A stretch of 54,287 bases of DNA from Flavobacteriales bacterium (GCA_029251405.1 JAQXDK010000029.1:1-54287); one strand, 5' to 3'. Counted from the stretch's first letter, positions 36,379 through 45,842 are shown. Notes: a model not told the origin generated them from the sequence alone. Program-made: numbers and translations.

Positions 36379-38364
36379 ATGAATTACTTAAAAAAATTAT
36401 ATTTCACGATTTTTACTTTTCTCATTTGTTCAAGTATGAACTCTCAAATATCAAATCCTGGAGTGCCCTACTCTTTTAAAAACAACAATAATTTATCATT
36501 AACATCTTACCAAATCAGTAAACCCTCAGATACTGATTTGATATCGGCTAGTATGGATAATAGACAAGCTTATTGTATTGGAATATTAAAATCTACTGAT
36601 CTTTCTTTATCTAAAAATGGTACCTGGACTCAAAATCGAGATGGTTCTAGATCTTGTTATCTTAAAATTAAAAGTGCTGGTGCCAAAGGTCTTTCTGTCT
36701 ACTTTAAAAATTTCATAATTCCAGAAGGTGCAGAACTTTTTATATATAATGAAAATAAAAAACACGTCATAGGAAAGTTCAATTCAGCAACCAATAACAT
36801 AAATAAGCTTACTCATACTCAAGTAATACAAGGAGATGTTATAACTCTTGAATATTACGAACCTCAAAATTCAATCACAAATTTGAAAATTGAATTGGAT
36901 AAAATAGGATATTACTTCAGAGGTTTTGAAGATTATTTTGAACCTTTTCTACCTCACAACCAGCCAACCAGCACTAGGGCTGATTTTTGTCAAGTAGACG
37001 TAGCTTGTACTCCAGAAAATATTGGCTGGTCTGAACAAATTGATGCTGTTGTTCATTTTACCTATACAGATCCTAATTACATTTATGTTTGTTCAGCTTC
37101 TGTCATTAACAACACCAATCAAGATTGTACTCCTTACATCCTTACTGCTTGGCACTGCGGAGAGCCAACAGCAAATTTAAATTTAAGTGGTTATACATGG
37201 TATTGGAATTATCAAAAAACCAGTTGTCAGCCCAATTCAAATTCTTCCAACCCTTCAAAAGGCAATCAGACTATGATAAATGGAATGGTTAAAGCAACAT
37301 CTGGAAGTGGAACTTTGAATAACCCCCCAACTTCAAGTCAAGTTGCTGGTTCAGATTTCACATTAATTGAACTTAATTCTTCCATCCCCAGTTCCTACAA
37401 TGCTTATTATGCGGGATGGGATCGTAACAACCTTATCACAAGTGGTGTTGGAATTCATCATCCGGATGGTAGTGCAAAAAAAATATCTACATTTAATGGA
37501 AATTTAACTACTACAAGTTATAATAATGGGGCCTTAAATGCTCATTGGAATGTTTATTGGGATGCCACTACAAACGGCCATGGTATCACTGAAGGAGGTT
37601 CGTCTGGTTCTCCAATCTTTAATCAAAATAAAAGAATAGTTGGTCAATTATCTGGGGGCACCACATTTTGTTCTTCTCCAAATTCTCAAGATTTATATGG
37701 GAAATTTTCTTCCAATTGGACCAGTAATGGTTCCTCACCTCAGTCTCAATTAGAACCTTGGTTGGATCCGGCTGGAATAAATGTAAATAATTTGGATGGG
37801 ACTTACTTTCCTTGTGGAGGAAGCAGCCTAAATTGTATAATCGGACTGTATACTGATAGTATAAATGAAGGTGAATTGATCGATTTTTTCGGTGCTACCA
37901 ACTCTAATTCAAGTAGTTGGAGTTGGAATTTAGATGTTAATGGACTTGGTGGTGTAACCCCTTCAACATCCAATGTTCAAAACCCTTCGAATGTACTCTA
38001 TTCAAATTCCGGTATTTACGATGTGAGGCTAACAGTTTCAAGTGGACAAAGTAACTGTGTAGTAGACACTATAATTACTGTGTTATCTCTAAATAACACT
38101 GGTATTTCAACTATTGATTATGAAGAAATAAAAATATTTCCCAACCCAAATAATGGATGTTTTTCTGTGAAAATACCAAGTATTAAATCCTTAAGTGGAG
38201 GAATTTATAATCATTTAGGACATAAAGTTGAAACATTTAAAAGCTCAGACTTGAGAAATAATACCTTTGAGTTTAACTTTACAGAAATGAAAGCTGGATT
38301 GTACTTTATAAGGTTAGACAATTACCCAAATTTTTCTCACAAAATTATTATTTCTAAAAATTAA
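36379..38364 (+). CDS. T9SS-secreted trypsin-fold serine protease (lysyl endopeptidase-like)
   Basis: 661 aa. Signal peptide ending in MNSQ, then a prodomain-like region with CYLKIKSAGAKGLSVYFKNF and PEGAELFIYN. Peptidase S1-type triad: His in YILTAWHCG (about 257), Asp in GSDFTLIEL (about 325), Ser in ITEGGSSGSPIFNQ (about 412). The arrangement resembles Achromobacter/Lysobacter lysyl endopeptidase, with multiple Cys before the His (VDVACTPENIGW, YVCSASVINN). A PKD-like domain follows (SWSWNLDVNG) and a type A sorting tail (EEIKIFPNPNNGCFSVKI). Likely an extracellular digestive protease; cleavage specificity is inferred. Its stop overlaps the menI-like start by one base (TAATG). Confidence 0.9.
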   Translation: MNYLKKLYFTIFTFLICSSMNSQISNPGVPYSFKNNNNLSLTSYQISKPSDTDLISASMDNRQAYCIGILKSTDLSLSKNGTWTQNRDGSRSCYLKIKSAGAKGLSVYFKNFIIPEGAELFIYNENKKHVIGKFNSATNNINKLTHTQVIQGDVITLEYYEPQNSITNLKIELDKIGYYFRGFEDYFEPFLPHNQPTSTRADFCQVDVACTPENIGWSEQIDAVVHFTYTDPNYIYVCSASVINNTNQDCTPYILTAWHCGEPTANLNLSGYTWYWNYQKTSCQPNSNSSNPSKGNQTMINGMVKATSGSGTLNNPPTSSQVAGSDFTLIELNSSIPSSYNAYYAGWDRNNLITSGVGIHHPDGSAKKISTFNGNLTTTSYNNGALNAHWNVYWDATTNGHGITEGGSSGSPIFNQNKRIVGQLSGGTTFCSSPNSQDLYGKFSSNWTSNGSSPQSQLEPWLDPAGINVNNLDGTYFPCGGSSLNCIIGLYTDSINEGELIDFFGATNSNSSSWSWNLDVNGLGGVTPSTSNVQNPSNVLYSNSGIYDVRLTVSSGQSNCVVDTIITVLSLNNTGISTIDYEEIKIFPNPNNGCFSVKIPSIKSLSGGIYNHLGHKVETFKSSDLRNNTFEFNFTEMKAGLYFIRLDNYPNFSHKIIISKN

Positions 38365-38786
38365 TGTTTCATAAAAATATTTCTCTTAAAAACATTAATT
38401 CTTTCTCAAAAGATACGCTATTAGCTCATCTTCAAATAGAATTTACAGAAATTGGAGACCATTATATTACAGCTGAAATGCCGGTTAATAAAAACAACTC
38501 CCAACCAATGGGTATTTTACATGGAGGAGCAAGCGTTGCATTAGCAGAGAGTATTGGAAGTGTAGGGTCTAATATTCTGATAGATCAGGAAAAAGAATAC
38601 GCTGTCGGGCTTTCAATAAATGCCAATCATGTTGGAAGTGCGAGAAATGGAACTGTTTATGGTAAAGGAACAATAGTTCATAAAGGTAAATCTACGCATG
38701 TATGGAGTATTGAAATTAAAGATGATCTAAATAAATTAATTTCTGTTTCTAGATTAACCGTAATGATTATAAATAAAAACAAGTAA
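38364..38786 (+). CDS. menI: Hotdog-fold thioesterase, probable DHNA-CoA thioesterase
   Basis: 140 aa, typical PaaI-type hotdog length. The catalytic segment QPMGILHGGASVALAESIGS (about 48-67) carries the His-Gly-Gly and the catalytic Glu; GLSINANHVGSARNGTVYG and THVWSIEIKDD complete the family pattern. As a lone gene it could be any acyl-CoA thioesterase, but it leads directly (TAATG overlap) into isochorismate synthase, menD and menB, so hydrolysis of 1,4-dihydroxy-2-naphthoyl-CoA in menaquinone synthesis is the best call. Confidence 0.85.
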   Translation: MFHKNISLKNINSFSKDTLLAHLQIEFTEIGDHYITAEMPVNKNNSQPMGILHGGASVALAESIGSVGSNILIDQEKEYAVGLSINANHVGSARNGTVYGKGTIVHKGKSTHVWSIEIKDDLNKLISVSRLTVMIINKNK

Positions 38787-39781
38787 TGATCCACCTTACT
38801 GGAAAGGATAGTTTTGTGATTTACCACGATAATAATTCTAGAAAAAATAAATTGTTTTTAGGTAAATGGTCTTTATTAAAATCTCTTAGTTCCATTGAGG
38901 AATCTTCTTTTATTTGTAACGTTTTCAATAAAGAATCTTATGTTATTTCTGGTGGACCAAAAAATATAAATGATGAAATAACGATTCAAAATCCTATTTT
39001 CATAGACGATGTAGCAACCAAAAAAGAAGATTATTTAAGTTCTATTAATCAAACTATTGAATTTTGTAAAACTAATGTTCTTGAAAAATGCATAATTAGT
39101 AGAATAGTAAAAACACCCTTCGAAAGTCATAACTATTATCATGTTTTTCAAAATCTATGTAATTCTAATAAAGAAGGATTTAAGTATCTTCTAAATCATC
39201 CTACATTAGGAATGTGGATGGGTATATCACCAGAAACTTTATTACATGGTAGTATGGAGAAAGATTTCTATACACAAGCGCTAGCAGGTAGTAAATTAAA
39301 TAAACAATCATTGAATTGGACAGATAAAGAAATTCAAGAACATCAATTTGTCGTAGAATTTATAAAAGATAAGATTAAAGAAAATGGAATACTAAATCAT
39401 GAATCTGCTACTTATGATAAATTGGCTGGGGAAGTAGTGCATTTAAATAAAGATTTTAAATTTTCTTTAAAAACTAATTATTTTTCATTTATTGATTCTT
39501 TGCATCCAACGCCTGCAATTGCCGGAATCCCATTAGATAAATCTATAAAATTCATAAGCGATATCGAACCTCATGAAAGAAGTTTTTACAGTGGGTACCT
39601 TGGATTGGTTGATTCAAAAAGTTGCGAACTGTATGTTAATTTAAGATGTGCAAGAATTTCAAGTAAAGAATTTCAAGCATTTGTTGGTGGAGGTATAACA
39701 AAACAAAGTCAACCTATTGATGAGTACAATGAAACACAAATAAAATCTCAAACGATTTTAACTGCAATTAAAAAAAGATAG
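38786..39781 (+). CDS. menF: Isochorismate synthase
   Basis: 331 aa. Chorismate-binding enzyme with GMWMGISPETLLHG (about 145), YTQALAGSKL (about 165), LAGEVVHLN, LHPTPAIAGIP (about 240), ERSFYSGYLGLVD, LYVNLRCARI and FVGGGITKQSQPIDEYNET, the last binding metal and substrate. Converts chorismate to isochorismate, the entry to menaquinone. It lacks the N-terminal extension of the E. coli enzyme; this short form is seen elsewhere in the phylum. Start overlaps the thioesterase stop by one base; menD begins 10 nt downstream. An anthranilate or salicylate synthase role is unlikely given the neighbours. Confidence 0.92.
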   Translation: MIHLTGKDSFVIYHDNNSRKNKLFLGKWSLLKSLSSIEESSFICNVFNKESYVISGGPKNINDEITIQNPIFIDDVATKKEDYLSSINQTIEFCKTNVLEKCIISRIVKTPFESHNYYHVFQNLCNSNKEGFKYLLNHPTLGMWMGISPETLLHGSMEKDFYTQALAGSKLNKQSLNWTDKEIQEHQFVVEFIKDKIKENGILNHESATYDKLAGEVVHLNKDFKFSLKTNYFSFIDSLHPTPAIAGIPLDKSIKFISDIEPHERSFYSGYLGLVDSKSCELYVNLRCARISSKEFQAFVGGGITKQSQPIDEYNETQIKSQTILTAIKKR

Positions 39782-39791
39782 AAATTCGCTT

Positions 39792-41465
39792 ATGACTTCA
39801 TCATCTTTCAGAGTTCAAGTGGTAGTAGATCTTCTTAAAAAACATGAGATAAAAAATATTGTTTTTTCTCCAGGATCTAGAAATGCTCCACTGGTAATTG
39901 GATTTAATAGTGACGATTACTTCGATATAAAAGTTATTGTTGATGAAAGAGCTGCTGCCTTTTACGCACTTGGAATAGCTCAACAAACCAATAAGCCTGT
40001 GGTTATTTGTTCCACTTCTGGTAGTGCAGTATTAAACTATGCACCAGCAATTGTAGAAGCATATTATCAAAAAATACCTTTAATAATTATTACAGCTGAC
40101 CGTCCGCCTGAATGGGTAGACCACGGCGAAGGTCAATCCATGAGACAGTACAAGGTTTATGAAAATTACATTGCAAAAAGTTATAATTTACCAATGCTTG
40201 ACCATCCTGATGCACTTTGGCAAACAGGAGTCATGATTAATGAAACGGTTCACATTGCTAATAACAACTCAAAACCTGTTCACATTAATTTTCCATTCAG
40301 AGAACCGCTGTATAAAACTGTTGAAAAAGCAACCAAGACTCAAAAGAAAATAATTCATCATCAACTAACGAAGTCTATAAATAAAGATGATCTAATAGTT
40401 CTTCAAAAGCGGTTTAGTAAGTCTCCAAAAAAAATGATTATTTGTGGGTCATTGAAACCTAATAAAAGTTTAAATAAACAATTAAAACTCTTTAAAAAAG
40501 ATCCATCTGTAGTCGTATTAACCGAAACTACATCTAATCTTTACGATGAAGAATTTATAAGCTGTATAGACAGAACATTAGAAAGAATAAATAATAAAAG
40601 CTTTTATCCTGAATTGGTTATTACAATTGGTAATTCAATTATTTCGAAAAAAATAAAGAAAATTTTAAGAAAAAATAACCCGTCGGAACATTGGCATATT
40701 GAAGCAACCAACAGAGCGCAAGATGTTTTTTCTTCTTTAACCAATTTCATTCCTTTAGAACCTTTAGATTTTTTTGCAGACTTCATTAAAAACTGCCCAC
40801 CTAACTTAAATTCTAATTTTAAAAAAATATGGCTTAAAGAATTTATAATTAGTGAAGAAAATCATCAAAAATTTTTAACTAATTGCAATTGGTCGGATCT
40901 TAAGGCACACCAACTAATTTACAGCTTTTTAAAAATTAAAGACATTAATGTTCAAATGGGAAATAGTACAAGTGTCCGATACGTTCAATTATTTCCACAT
41001 TTAAAAAACATTAACTATTATTCAAATAGAGGAGTAAGTGGAATCGATGGATCCTCGTCAACTGCTATTGGAGCTGCTACCGCAAACAGTAAAGAAACTA
41101 TTTTAATTACTGGTGATTTAAGTTTTATATATGACCAAAATGCCATGTGGAATAATGACCTTCCAAAGAATTTAAAAATATTTGTAATCAACAATCAAGG
41201 TGGTGGAATTTTCAATATTATTCCTGGTCCAAAAAGTACTCCACATGCAAAAATACATTTTGAAACTTCACATAATTTAAGTTTAAAACAAATCGCTGCA
41301 ACTTTTAAAATTAATTACAAAAAAGTAGACACTGAATTAGAAGCAACTACAATTTTAAAGGATATTCACAATAGTGATCAAATAGAAATTGTAGAATTTT
41401 TTACTGGAAATTCTAAAAATGAAGATGTTTTGAATGCTTACTTTAGTGTAATAAGAAATAACTAA
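39792..41465 (+). CDS. menD: SEPHCHC synthase (2-succinyl-5-enolpyruvyl-6-hydroxy-3-cyclohexene-1-carboxylate synthase)
   Basis: 557 aa. Thiamine diphosphate enzyme joining isochorismate and 2-oxoglutarate. N-terminal signature NIVFSPGSRNAPLVIGF (about 19-35), catalytic-type Glu in VDERAAAFYALGIAQ, CSTSGSAVLNYAPAIVEAYY and ITADRPPEWVDHGEGQSMRQ. The C-terminal ThDP domain has NRGVSGIDGSSSTAIGAA, GDLSFIYDQNAMWNN and INNQGGGIFNIIPGP. Length is normal. Positioned between isochorismate synthase and menB in the same orientation with 7-10 nt gaps. Confidence 0.96.
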   Translation: MTSSSFRVQVVVDLLKKHEIKNIVFSPGSRNAPLVIGFNSDDYFDIKVIVDERAAAFYALGIAQQTNKPVVICSTSGSAVLNYAPAIVEAYYQKIPLIIITADRPPEWVDHGEGQSMRQYKVYENYIAKSYNLPMLDHPDALWQTGVMINETVHIANNNSKPVHINFPFREPLYKTVEKATKTQKKIIHHQLTKSINKDDLIVLQKRFSKSPKKMIICGSLKPNKSLNKQLKLFKKDPSVVVLTETTSNLYDEEFISCIDRTLERINNKSFYPELVITIGNSIISKKIKKILRKNNPSEHWHIEATNRAQDVFSSLTNFIPLEPLDFFADFIKNCPPNLNSNFKKIWLKEFIISEENHQKFLTNCNWSDLKAHQLIYSFLKIKDINVQMGNSTSVRYVQLFPHLKNINYYSNRGVSGIDGSSSTAIGAATANSKETILITGDLSFIYDQNAMWNNDLPKNLKIFVINNQGGGIFNIIPGPKSTPHAKIHFETSHNLSLKQIAATFKINYKKVDTELEATTILKDIHNSDQIEIVEFFTGNSKNEDVLNAYFSVIRNN

Positions 41466-41472
41466 CTAAAAA

Positions 41473-42306
41473 ATGAATTGGAAAACTGCTAAAGAATACG
41501 AGGATATTACCTTCAAAATTTCAGATGGGGTAGCTAGAATTGCTTTTAATAGACCTGAACTTAGAAATGCCTTTAGGCCAAAAACAGTTGACGAACTGCT
41601 AGATGCTCTGATTATCTGTCACGAAAGCCAGGAAATTGGAGTCGTATTATTAACTGGAGAAGGTCCATCTAAAAAAGACGGAGGTTGGGCATTCTGTTCT
41701 GGCGGAGACCAAAATGTCAGAGCTAAAAGAGGATATAAAGGAATAGATGGAGTGAGCAAATTCAATATTTTGGATGTTCAGCGCCAAATAAGATTTATGA
41801 ATAAAGTAGTTATAGCAGTTGTCCCTGGTTGGGCTGTTGGCGGAGGCCACAGCTTGCACGTGGTTTGTGATTTAACTTTAGCTAGTAAGGAACATGCTGT
41901 ATTTAAACAAACTGACGCAGATGTTGCTAGTTTTGATGGTGGTTTTGGCTCTGCATATCTAGCAAGACAGGTGGGACAGAAAAGAGCACGTGAAATTTTC
42001 TTTTTGGGACTAAATTATTCTGCACAGGAAGCTTTCGATATGGGTATGATCAATAAAGTTGTTCCCCACGAAAAACTTGAAGAAACTGCATTTAATTGGG
42101 GTCAAGAAATAATGAAAAAAAGTCCAACTGCAATCAAAATGCTCAAATTTGGATTTAATTTAATTGATGATGGTCTTGTTGGTCAGCAAGTCTACGCTGG
42201 TGAAGCAACAAGATTGGCTTATGCAACAGATGAAGCAGAGGAAGGAAGAGATGCTTTCTTAGAAAAACGAAATCCTGATTTTAAAAAATACCCTAAATTT
42301 CCTTAA
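41473..42306 (+). CDS. menB: 1,4-dihydroxy-2-naphthoyl-CoA synthase
   Basis: 277 aa, crotonase fold. GDQNVRAKRGYKG (about 78), AVVPGWAVGGGHSLHVVCDL (about 115-134) and VASFDGGFGSAYLARQVGQK (about 155) are diagnostic of MenB rather than general enoyl-CoA hydratases. Cyclises O-succinylbenzoyl-CoA in menaquinone synthesis. menC, menE and menA are not in the window. The gene ends in a convergent overlap with dacB through a shared TTAA. Confidence 0.97.
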   Translation: MNWKTAKEYEDITFKISDGVARIAFNRPELRNAFRPKTVDELLDALIICHESQEIGVVLLTGEGPSKKDGGWAFCSGGDQNVRAKRGYKGIDGVSKFNILDVQRQIRFMNKVVIAVVPGWAVGGGHSLHVVCDLTLASKEHAVFKQTDADVASFDGGFGSAYLARQVGQKRAREIFFLGLNYSAQEAFDMGMINKVVPHEKLEETAFNWGQEIMKKSPTAIKMLKFGFNLIDDGLVGQQVYAGEATRLAYATDEAEEGRDAFLEKRNPDFKKYPKFP

Positions 42307-43715
42307 AGGTTTTTGTAAATAGCTACCATTAGGCTTTCTATATGTTTTCTGATTAAGTAATCACTAGAAACGAAATTATTTATCATTATTGTAAATGGAT
42401 AATATTCATTATTTTTTTTGAAATATCCTGAATAACATCTCACTCCAGTCATGGAACCACTTTTACCAATAAAATTACCTTCAATAATAGTTCCATCTCC
42501 CATGTATTTTAAAGTGCCAGATGTCCCAAAAACTGGTAAAGTTTCTAAAAAAACTTTTAAGTTGTCAGATTGTAATTGATAGGTTAAAAGTTGATTGAAT
42601 GAAGCCGGTGAAGCTAAATTTAGTCGGGACAGGCCACAGCCATCCATGAACACAAAATCATTTGAAGGCAGCTGCTCTTTCCAGTAATTTTCTAAAATTT
42701 CAGGAGCATCTTCAAATGAAATATTTTTCTGATTCTTGTAAGATGCTGATTTCATTAAGAGATGCTCAGCAAAATTATTATTACTTTGAAAATTTACACA
42801 TTTGACTAAATCAGTCAAAGATGGAGAATGATGAATTAAAAGAGTATCTAATTTTTCAAGGTTATCTTTATTATTTAAAATTTTAATATTTAAATCAAGA
42901 CATGTATTTTCTATCGCTGAAAAAAGGAAGGCTTTGGGATTGTGCATGGATACTTTAACTGCATAATTATTTTTATTTGCAGGTATAGTCCCCGTCATAA
43001 TTCTTTGATCTTGATAAGGTGCTCCAAATGCAAAGGATAAATCCTTTTTGGAGATTCCTACTAAAACATTGTTCTTAATAGAAAAAGACTTTTCAGATGG
43101 ACTAATTTTTAAAATTGAAGTAGTATCTCCGATGTTTAAGCTGGAATTAAAAGAAACCTCTACATAATTATCCATAAATGTGTGGGTTGAAAAACCTGCA
43201 CCATAATAATTGCCAATATCGCTCCATAACCATTGCTTGTTGTGTTGATAATCGTTGATTCTGGGATATATTAATATATTTCCTTTTATTGATTTAATAT
43301 TTTGTTTTGTTAAAGTTGATTTCAAATTTCTCAAAAAACTATTGGATTTAAAAAATCGACTTTCTAAACTCGGATCACCATCAGTAGATATTATTAAATC
43401 ACCATTAATAGAATTTGATGTACTATCTATTTCTTTAGTTGCAACAACAGTCTTAAAAGTGAAATTAATAGGTAGTGTATTTAAGGTAAAAGCAGCAGTA
43501 AAAAGTTTCTGTGTTGAAGCTGGAACCAGTAATTTATTACTATTGTAGCTGAATAATTCTTTACCATTTTGATTCTGGAGTTGAATGCCGACAGTAGCAG
43601 TAGAAATTTCTTTATTTGACAAAAAACTTTTAACTGCATTATCAAATGGATTTTGAGCCCTAAAAAAATAAATAAATATAAGTTGAAATATAAATATTAA
43701 TAATACTTTTTTCAT
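42303..43715 (-). CDS. dacB: D-alanyl-D-alanine carboxypeptidase/endopeptidase (PBP4 family)
   Basis: 470 aa. Signal peptide ending near FFRAQNP. Penicillin-binding motifs of the S13 family: SxxK as VPASTQKLFTAAF (Ser about 68), SxN as VNFQSNNNFAEHLLMK (about 310), and the KTG equivalent as FIGKSGSMTGVRCYSGY (about 420). Between the first two lies the large PBP4 insertion. Removes the terminal D-Ala or cleaves peptide cross-links of peptidoglycan in the periplasm. The third motif is KSG rather than KTG, an accepted variant. Single-gene minus-strand unit. Confidence 0.94.
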   Translation of the reverse strand: MKKVLLIFIFQLIFIYFFRAQNPFDNAVKSFLSNKEISTATVGIQLQNQNGKELFSYNSNKLLVPASTQKLFTAAFTLNTLPINFTFKTVVATKEIDSTSNSINGDLIISTDGDPSLESRFFKSNSFLRNLKSTLTKQNIKSIKGNILIYPRINDYQHNKQWLWSDIGNYYGAGFSTHTFMDNYVEVSFNSSLNIGDTTSILKISPSEKSFSIKNNVLVGISKKDLSFAFGAPYQDQRIMTGTIPANKNNYAVKVSMHNPKAFLFSAIENTCLDLNIKILNNKDNLEKLDTLLIHHSPSLTDLVKCVNFQSNNNFAEHLLMKSASYKNQKNISFEDAPEILENYWKEQLPSNDFVFMDGCGLSRLNLASPASFNQLLTYQLQSDNLKVFLETLPVFGTSGTLKYMGDGTIIEGNFIGKSGSMTGVRCYSGYFKKNNEYYPFTIMINNFVSSDYLIRKHIESLMVAIYKNL

Positions 43716-43814
43716 AACTACTTGGTCATAGATTAACCAATAATAACTCCAATAGTTAAATTAGCCAAATATTATATTCTTAAATTATTATTTTAATAAA
43801 TACAATACACTTTA

Positions 43815-44984
43815 ATGAAAAAAATCCTTCGAATTATTAACAGATTTAATTTAGGAGGGCCTACTTACAATGCTGCATATCTAACAAAATATTTAGAGGA
43901 TGATTATGAGACCTTACTAATTGGAGGTAAACATGAAAAGAGCGAGAAAAGTTCAATGCATATTTTAGATAATTTAGGACTTAAACCTATTATAATTGAA
44001 GAAATGCAAAGATCCATTCATCCAATTTTGGACAGAATTGCATTAAAAAAAATAAAGGATATCATTATCGAATTCAAACCTGATATTGTACACACACATG
44101 CTGCAAAAGCAGGAGCCTTGGGAAGAAAAGCAGCTTATGACTTGGGTGTAAAACAAATATACCACACATTTCACGGACATGTTTTTCATTCTTATTTTGG
44201 AAAAATAAAAACAAATATTTATAAAAAAATAGAAAGGGATTTAGCTAAAAAAAGTACTAAAATTATCGCAATAAGCGAAATTCAAAAACAAGAACTAAGC
44301 GAAGTTCATAAAATATGTTCTAAAGAAAAAATTGAAGTTATTCCTTTAGGATTCGATCTAAAAAAATTTTATGAAAATCAAACCGAAAAAAGAAAATATT
44401 TTAGAAAAAAATGGAAAATAAAGGATGATGAAATTGCTATTGGTATAATCGGAAGATTAGTACCTATAAAAAATCATGTTTTTTTTATAGATGTTATTGA
44501 AAAAGTAATTCGTAAGTCCAATACTTCTTTAAGAATATTTATAGTAGGAGATGGTGAAGAAAAAGAGAATATTATTAGAAAAGTATCTGCATATAATTTA
44601 GACTACAGTACCGATGATAAAATAGCTACTATTCAATTTACTTCTTGGATTAAGGAAATTGATGAAGTCAACGCAGGTATGGATATAATTTGTTTGTGTT
44701 CTTTGAACGAAGGAACTCCTGTTAGTTTGATTGAAGCTCAAGCTAGTGGAAAACCAATTGTAACGACAAGAACTGGAGGAATAGAAAATATTGTTGTGGA
44801 AAATAAAACAGCATTGATTTCAGATAATAATGATTTAAATAAATTTACTGAAAATTTAATGTCCTTAATAAAAGAAAAAGATAAAAGAACTTTATTTTCT
44901 GAGTTAGCAATAAAAAAGTCAAAAGATTTTGATTACTCTATTTTAGTGAAAAATATAAAAATATTATATAAAAATACACTTTGA
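43815..44984 (+). CDS. Glycosyltransferase family 4 (exopolysaccharide)
   Basis: 389 aa, GT-B fold. N-terminal acceptor-domain start ILRIINRFNLGGPTYNAAYL, then DIVHTHAAKAGALGRKAA (about 93-110) and YHTFHGHVFHSYFG. The C-terminal donor domain has IGIIGRLVPIKNHVFFIDV (about 215) and CSLNEGTPVSLIEAQASGKP (Glu-x7-Glu, about 300). This is the WcfI/EpsD-like type that transfers a sugar to a lipid-linked precursor. First gene of a capsule/exopolysaccharide block. Donor sugar unknown. The 45 nt to the next gene contain a separate promoter. Confidence 0.92.
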   Translation: MKKILRIINRFNLGGPTYNAAYLTKYLEDDYETLLIGGKHEKSEKSSMHILDNLGLKPIIIEEMQRSIHPILDRIALKKIKDIIIEFKPDIVHTHAAKAGALGRKAAYDLGVKQIYHTFHGHVFHSYFGKIKTNIYKKIERDLAKKSTKIIAISEIQKQELSEVHKICSKEKIEVIPLGFDLKKFYENQTEKRKYFRKKWKIKDDEIAIGIIGRLVPIKNHVFFIDVIEKVIRKSNTSLRIFIVGDGEEKENIIRKVSAYNLDYSTDDKIATIQFTSWIKEIDEVNAGMDIICLCSLNEGTPVSLIEAQASGKPIVTTRTGGIENIVVENKTALISDNNDLNKFTENLMSLIKEKDKRTLFSELAIKKSKDFDYSILVKNIKILYKNTL

Positions 44985-44996
44985 AATGCAAAGTTC

Positions 44997-45025
44997 TTTG
45001 ATTTTCAATAAAATAACTAAATTTG
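44997..45025 (+). promoter_or_regulatory. Promoter of the Wza-like export gene
   Basis: A -33-type TTTG (44997-45000) and an exact -7 TAAATTTG (45018-45025) are 17 nt apart, a good Bacteroidota promoter. The start codon at 45030 is only 4 nt after the -7 box, so the transcript would be leaderless or nearly so. Confidence 0.7.
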
Positions 45026-45029
45026 CAGA

Positions 45030-45842
45030 ATGATTTCTAAAACAAACTTGATTTTAATAGCTACATTATTAATTATTGTAAGCTCTTGTACAATCAATTC
45101 AAACCGAATGCTCAGAACTCCGAAAAATTATGAGTATGATAAAATCGACAATGAATTAAGTGAACTAGAATACCAAATTGATGTCAACGACCAATTAACT
45201 TTTCAATTATATACCAACAATGGTTTTCAATTAATTGATATGTTCAGTGCCACTGCTAACGGTGGAATTCAGACTCAAAGGATGATGCAAAGTGGAGTTG
45301 CAGGTGCAGGTTTAGGTTCAGGAGGCGGTCTTTATTTAGTTCGAATAGATAGTTTAATTGAATTCCCAATAATTGGAGACATTAACTTAGTTGGAAAAAC
45401 AATAAAGGAAGCAGAAATTTATTTAGAAAATATTTTCGCAGAGTTCTATGTAGACCCATTTATAGTTTTAGGAGTAATTACCAGAAGAGTTTTTTTGTTT
45501 AGCGGGAGTTCTGGAGGAGAAGCATCTGTGGTGAATTTAGGTTTTAATAATATGACACTTTTCGAAGTTTTAGCTTCTGCTGGAGGAATAAGTTCTAGTA
45601 ACAGCTCCAAAAAAATTAAAATTATAAGAAGAACAAAAGAAGGAATCAAAATATTTAACGCTGATTTATCAACGATAAACGGTATAAATGAAGGAAATAT
45701 GATTATGCAATCTCATGATATTATTTATATAACTCCCAACTTTAATTTGGGATCAGAAATTGCACAGGATATAAATTCTGTTTTTTCCTTTATATCTACA
45801 ATATCCATAGTTTGGTTAACACTAACTCAAATAAATCAATAA
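45030..45842 (+). CDS. Wza-like polysaccharide export lipoprotein
   Basis: 270 aa. Lipobox IIVSSC (Cys 20). Poly_export domain begins EYQIDVNDQLTFQLYTNNGF (about 50) and continues through DSLIEFPIIGDINLVGKTIKEAE, then an SLBB-like segment with FLFSGSSGGEASVVNLGFNN (about 153) and LASAGGISSSNSSKKIKII. A C-terminal hydrophobic segment (about 248-266) fits the outer-membrane helix. Together with the kinase downstream it forms the export channel of a Wzx/Wzy-type polysaccharide system. Stop and next start overlap as TAATG. Confidence 0.92.
   Translation: MISKTNLILIATLLIIVSSCTINSNRMLRTPKNYEYDKIDNELSELEYQIDVNDQLTFQLYTNNGFQLIDMFSATANGGIQTQRMMQSGVAGAGLGSGGGLYLVRIDSLIEFPIIGDINLVGKTIKEAEIYLENIFAEFYVDPFIVLGVITRRVFLFSGSSGGEASVVNLGFNNMTLFEVLASAGGISSSNSSKKIKIIRRTKEGIKIFNADLSTINGINEGNMIMQSHDIIYITPNFNLGSEIAQDINSVFSFISTISIVWLTLTQINQ

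Noticed and set aside
43766-43773. AATATTTG on the minus strand upstream of dacB as a -7 box
   Set aside because: One mismatch to TAnnTTTG, 50 nt from the start codon, in a very AT-rich region with no -33 element.
45812-45841. TTG 45812 as the start of the tyrosine kinase
   Set aside because: It would overlap the export gene by 31 nt; ATG 45842 forms a standard TAATG junction and lacks nothing of the domain.
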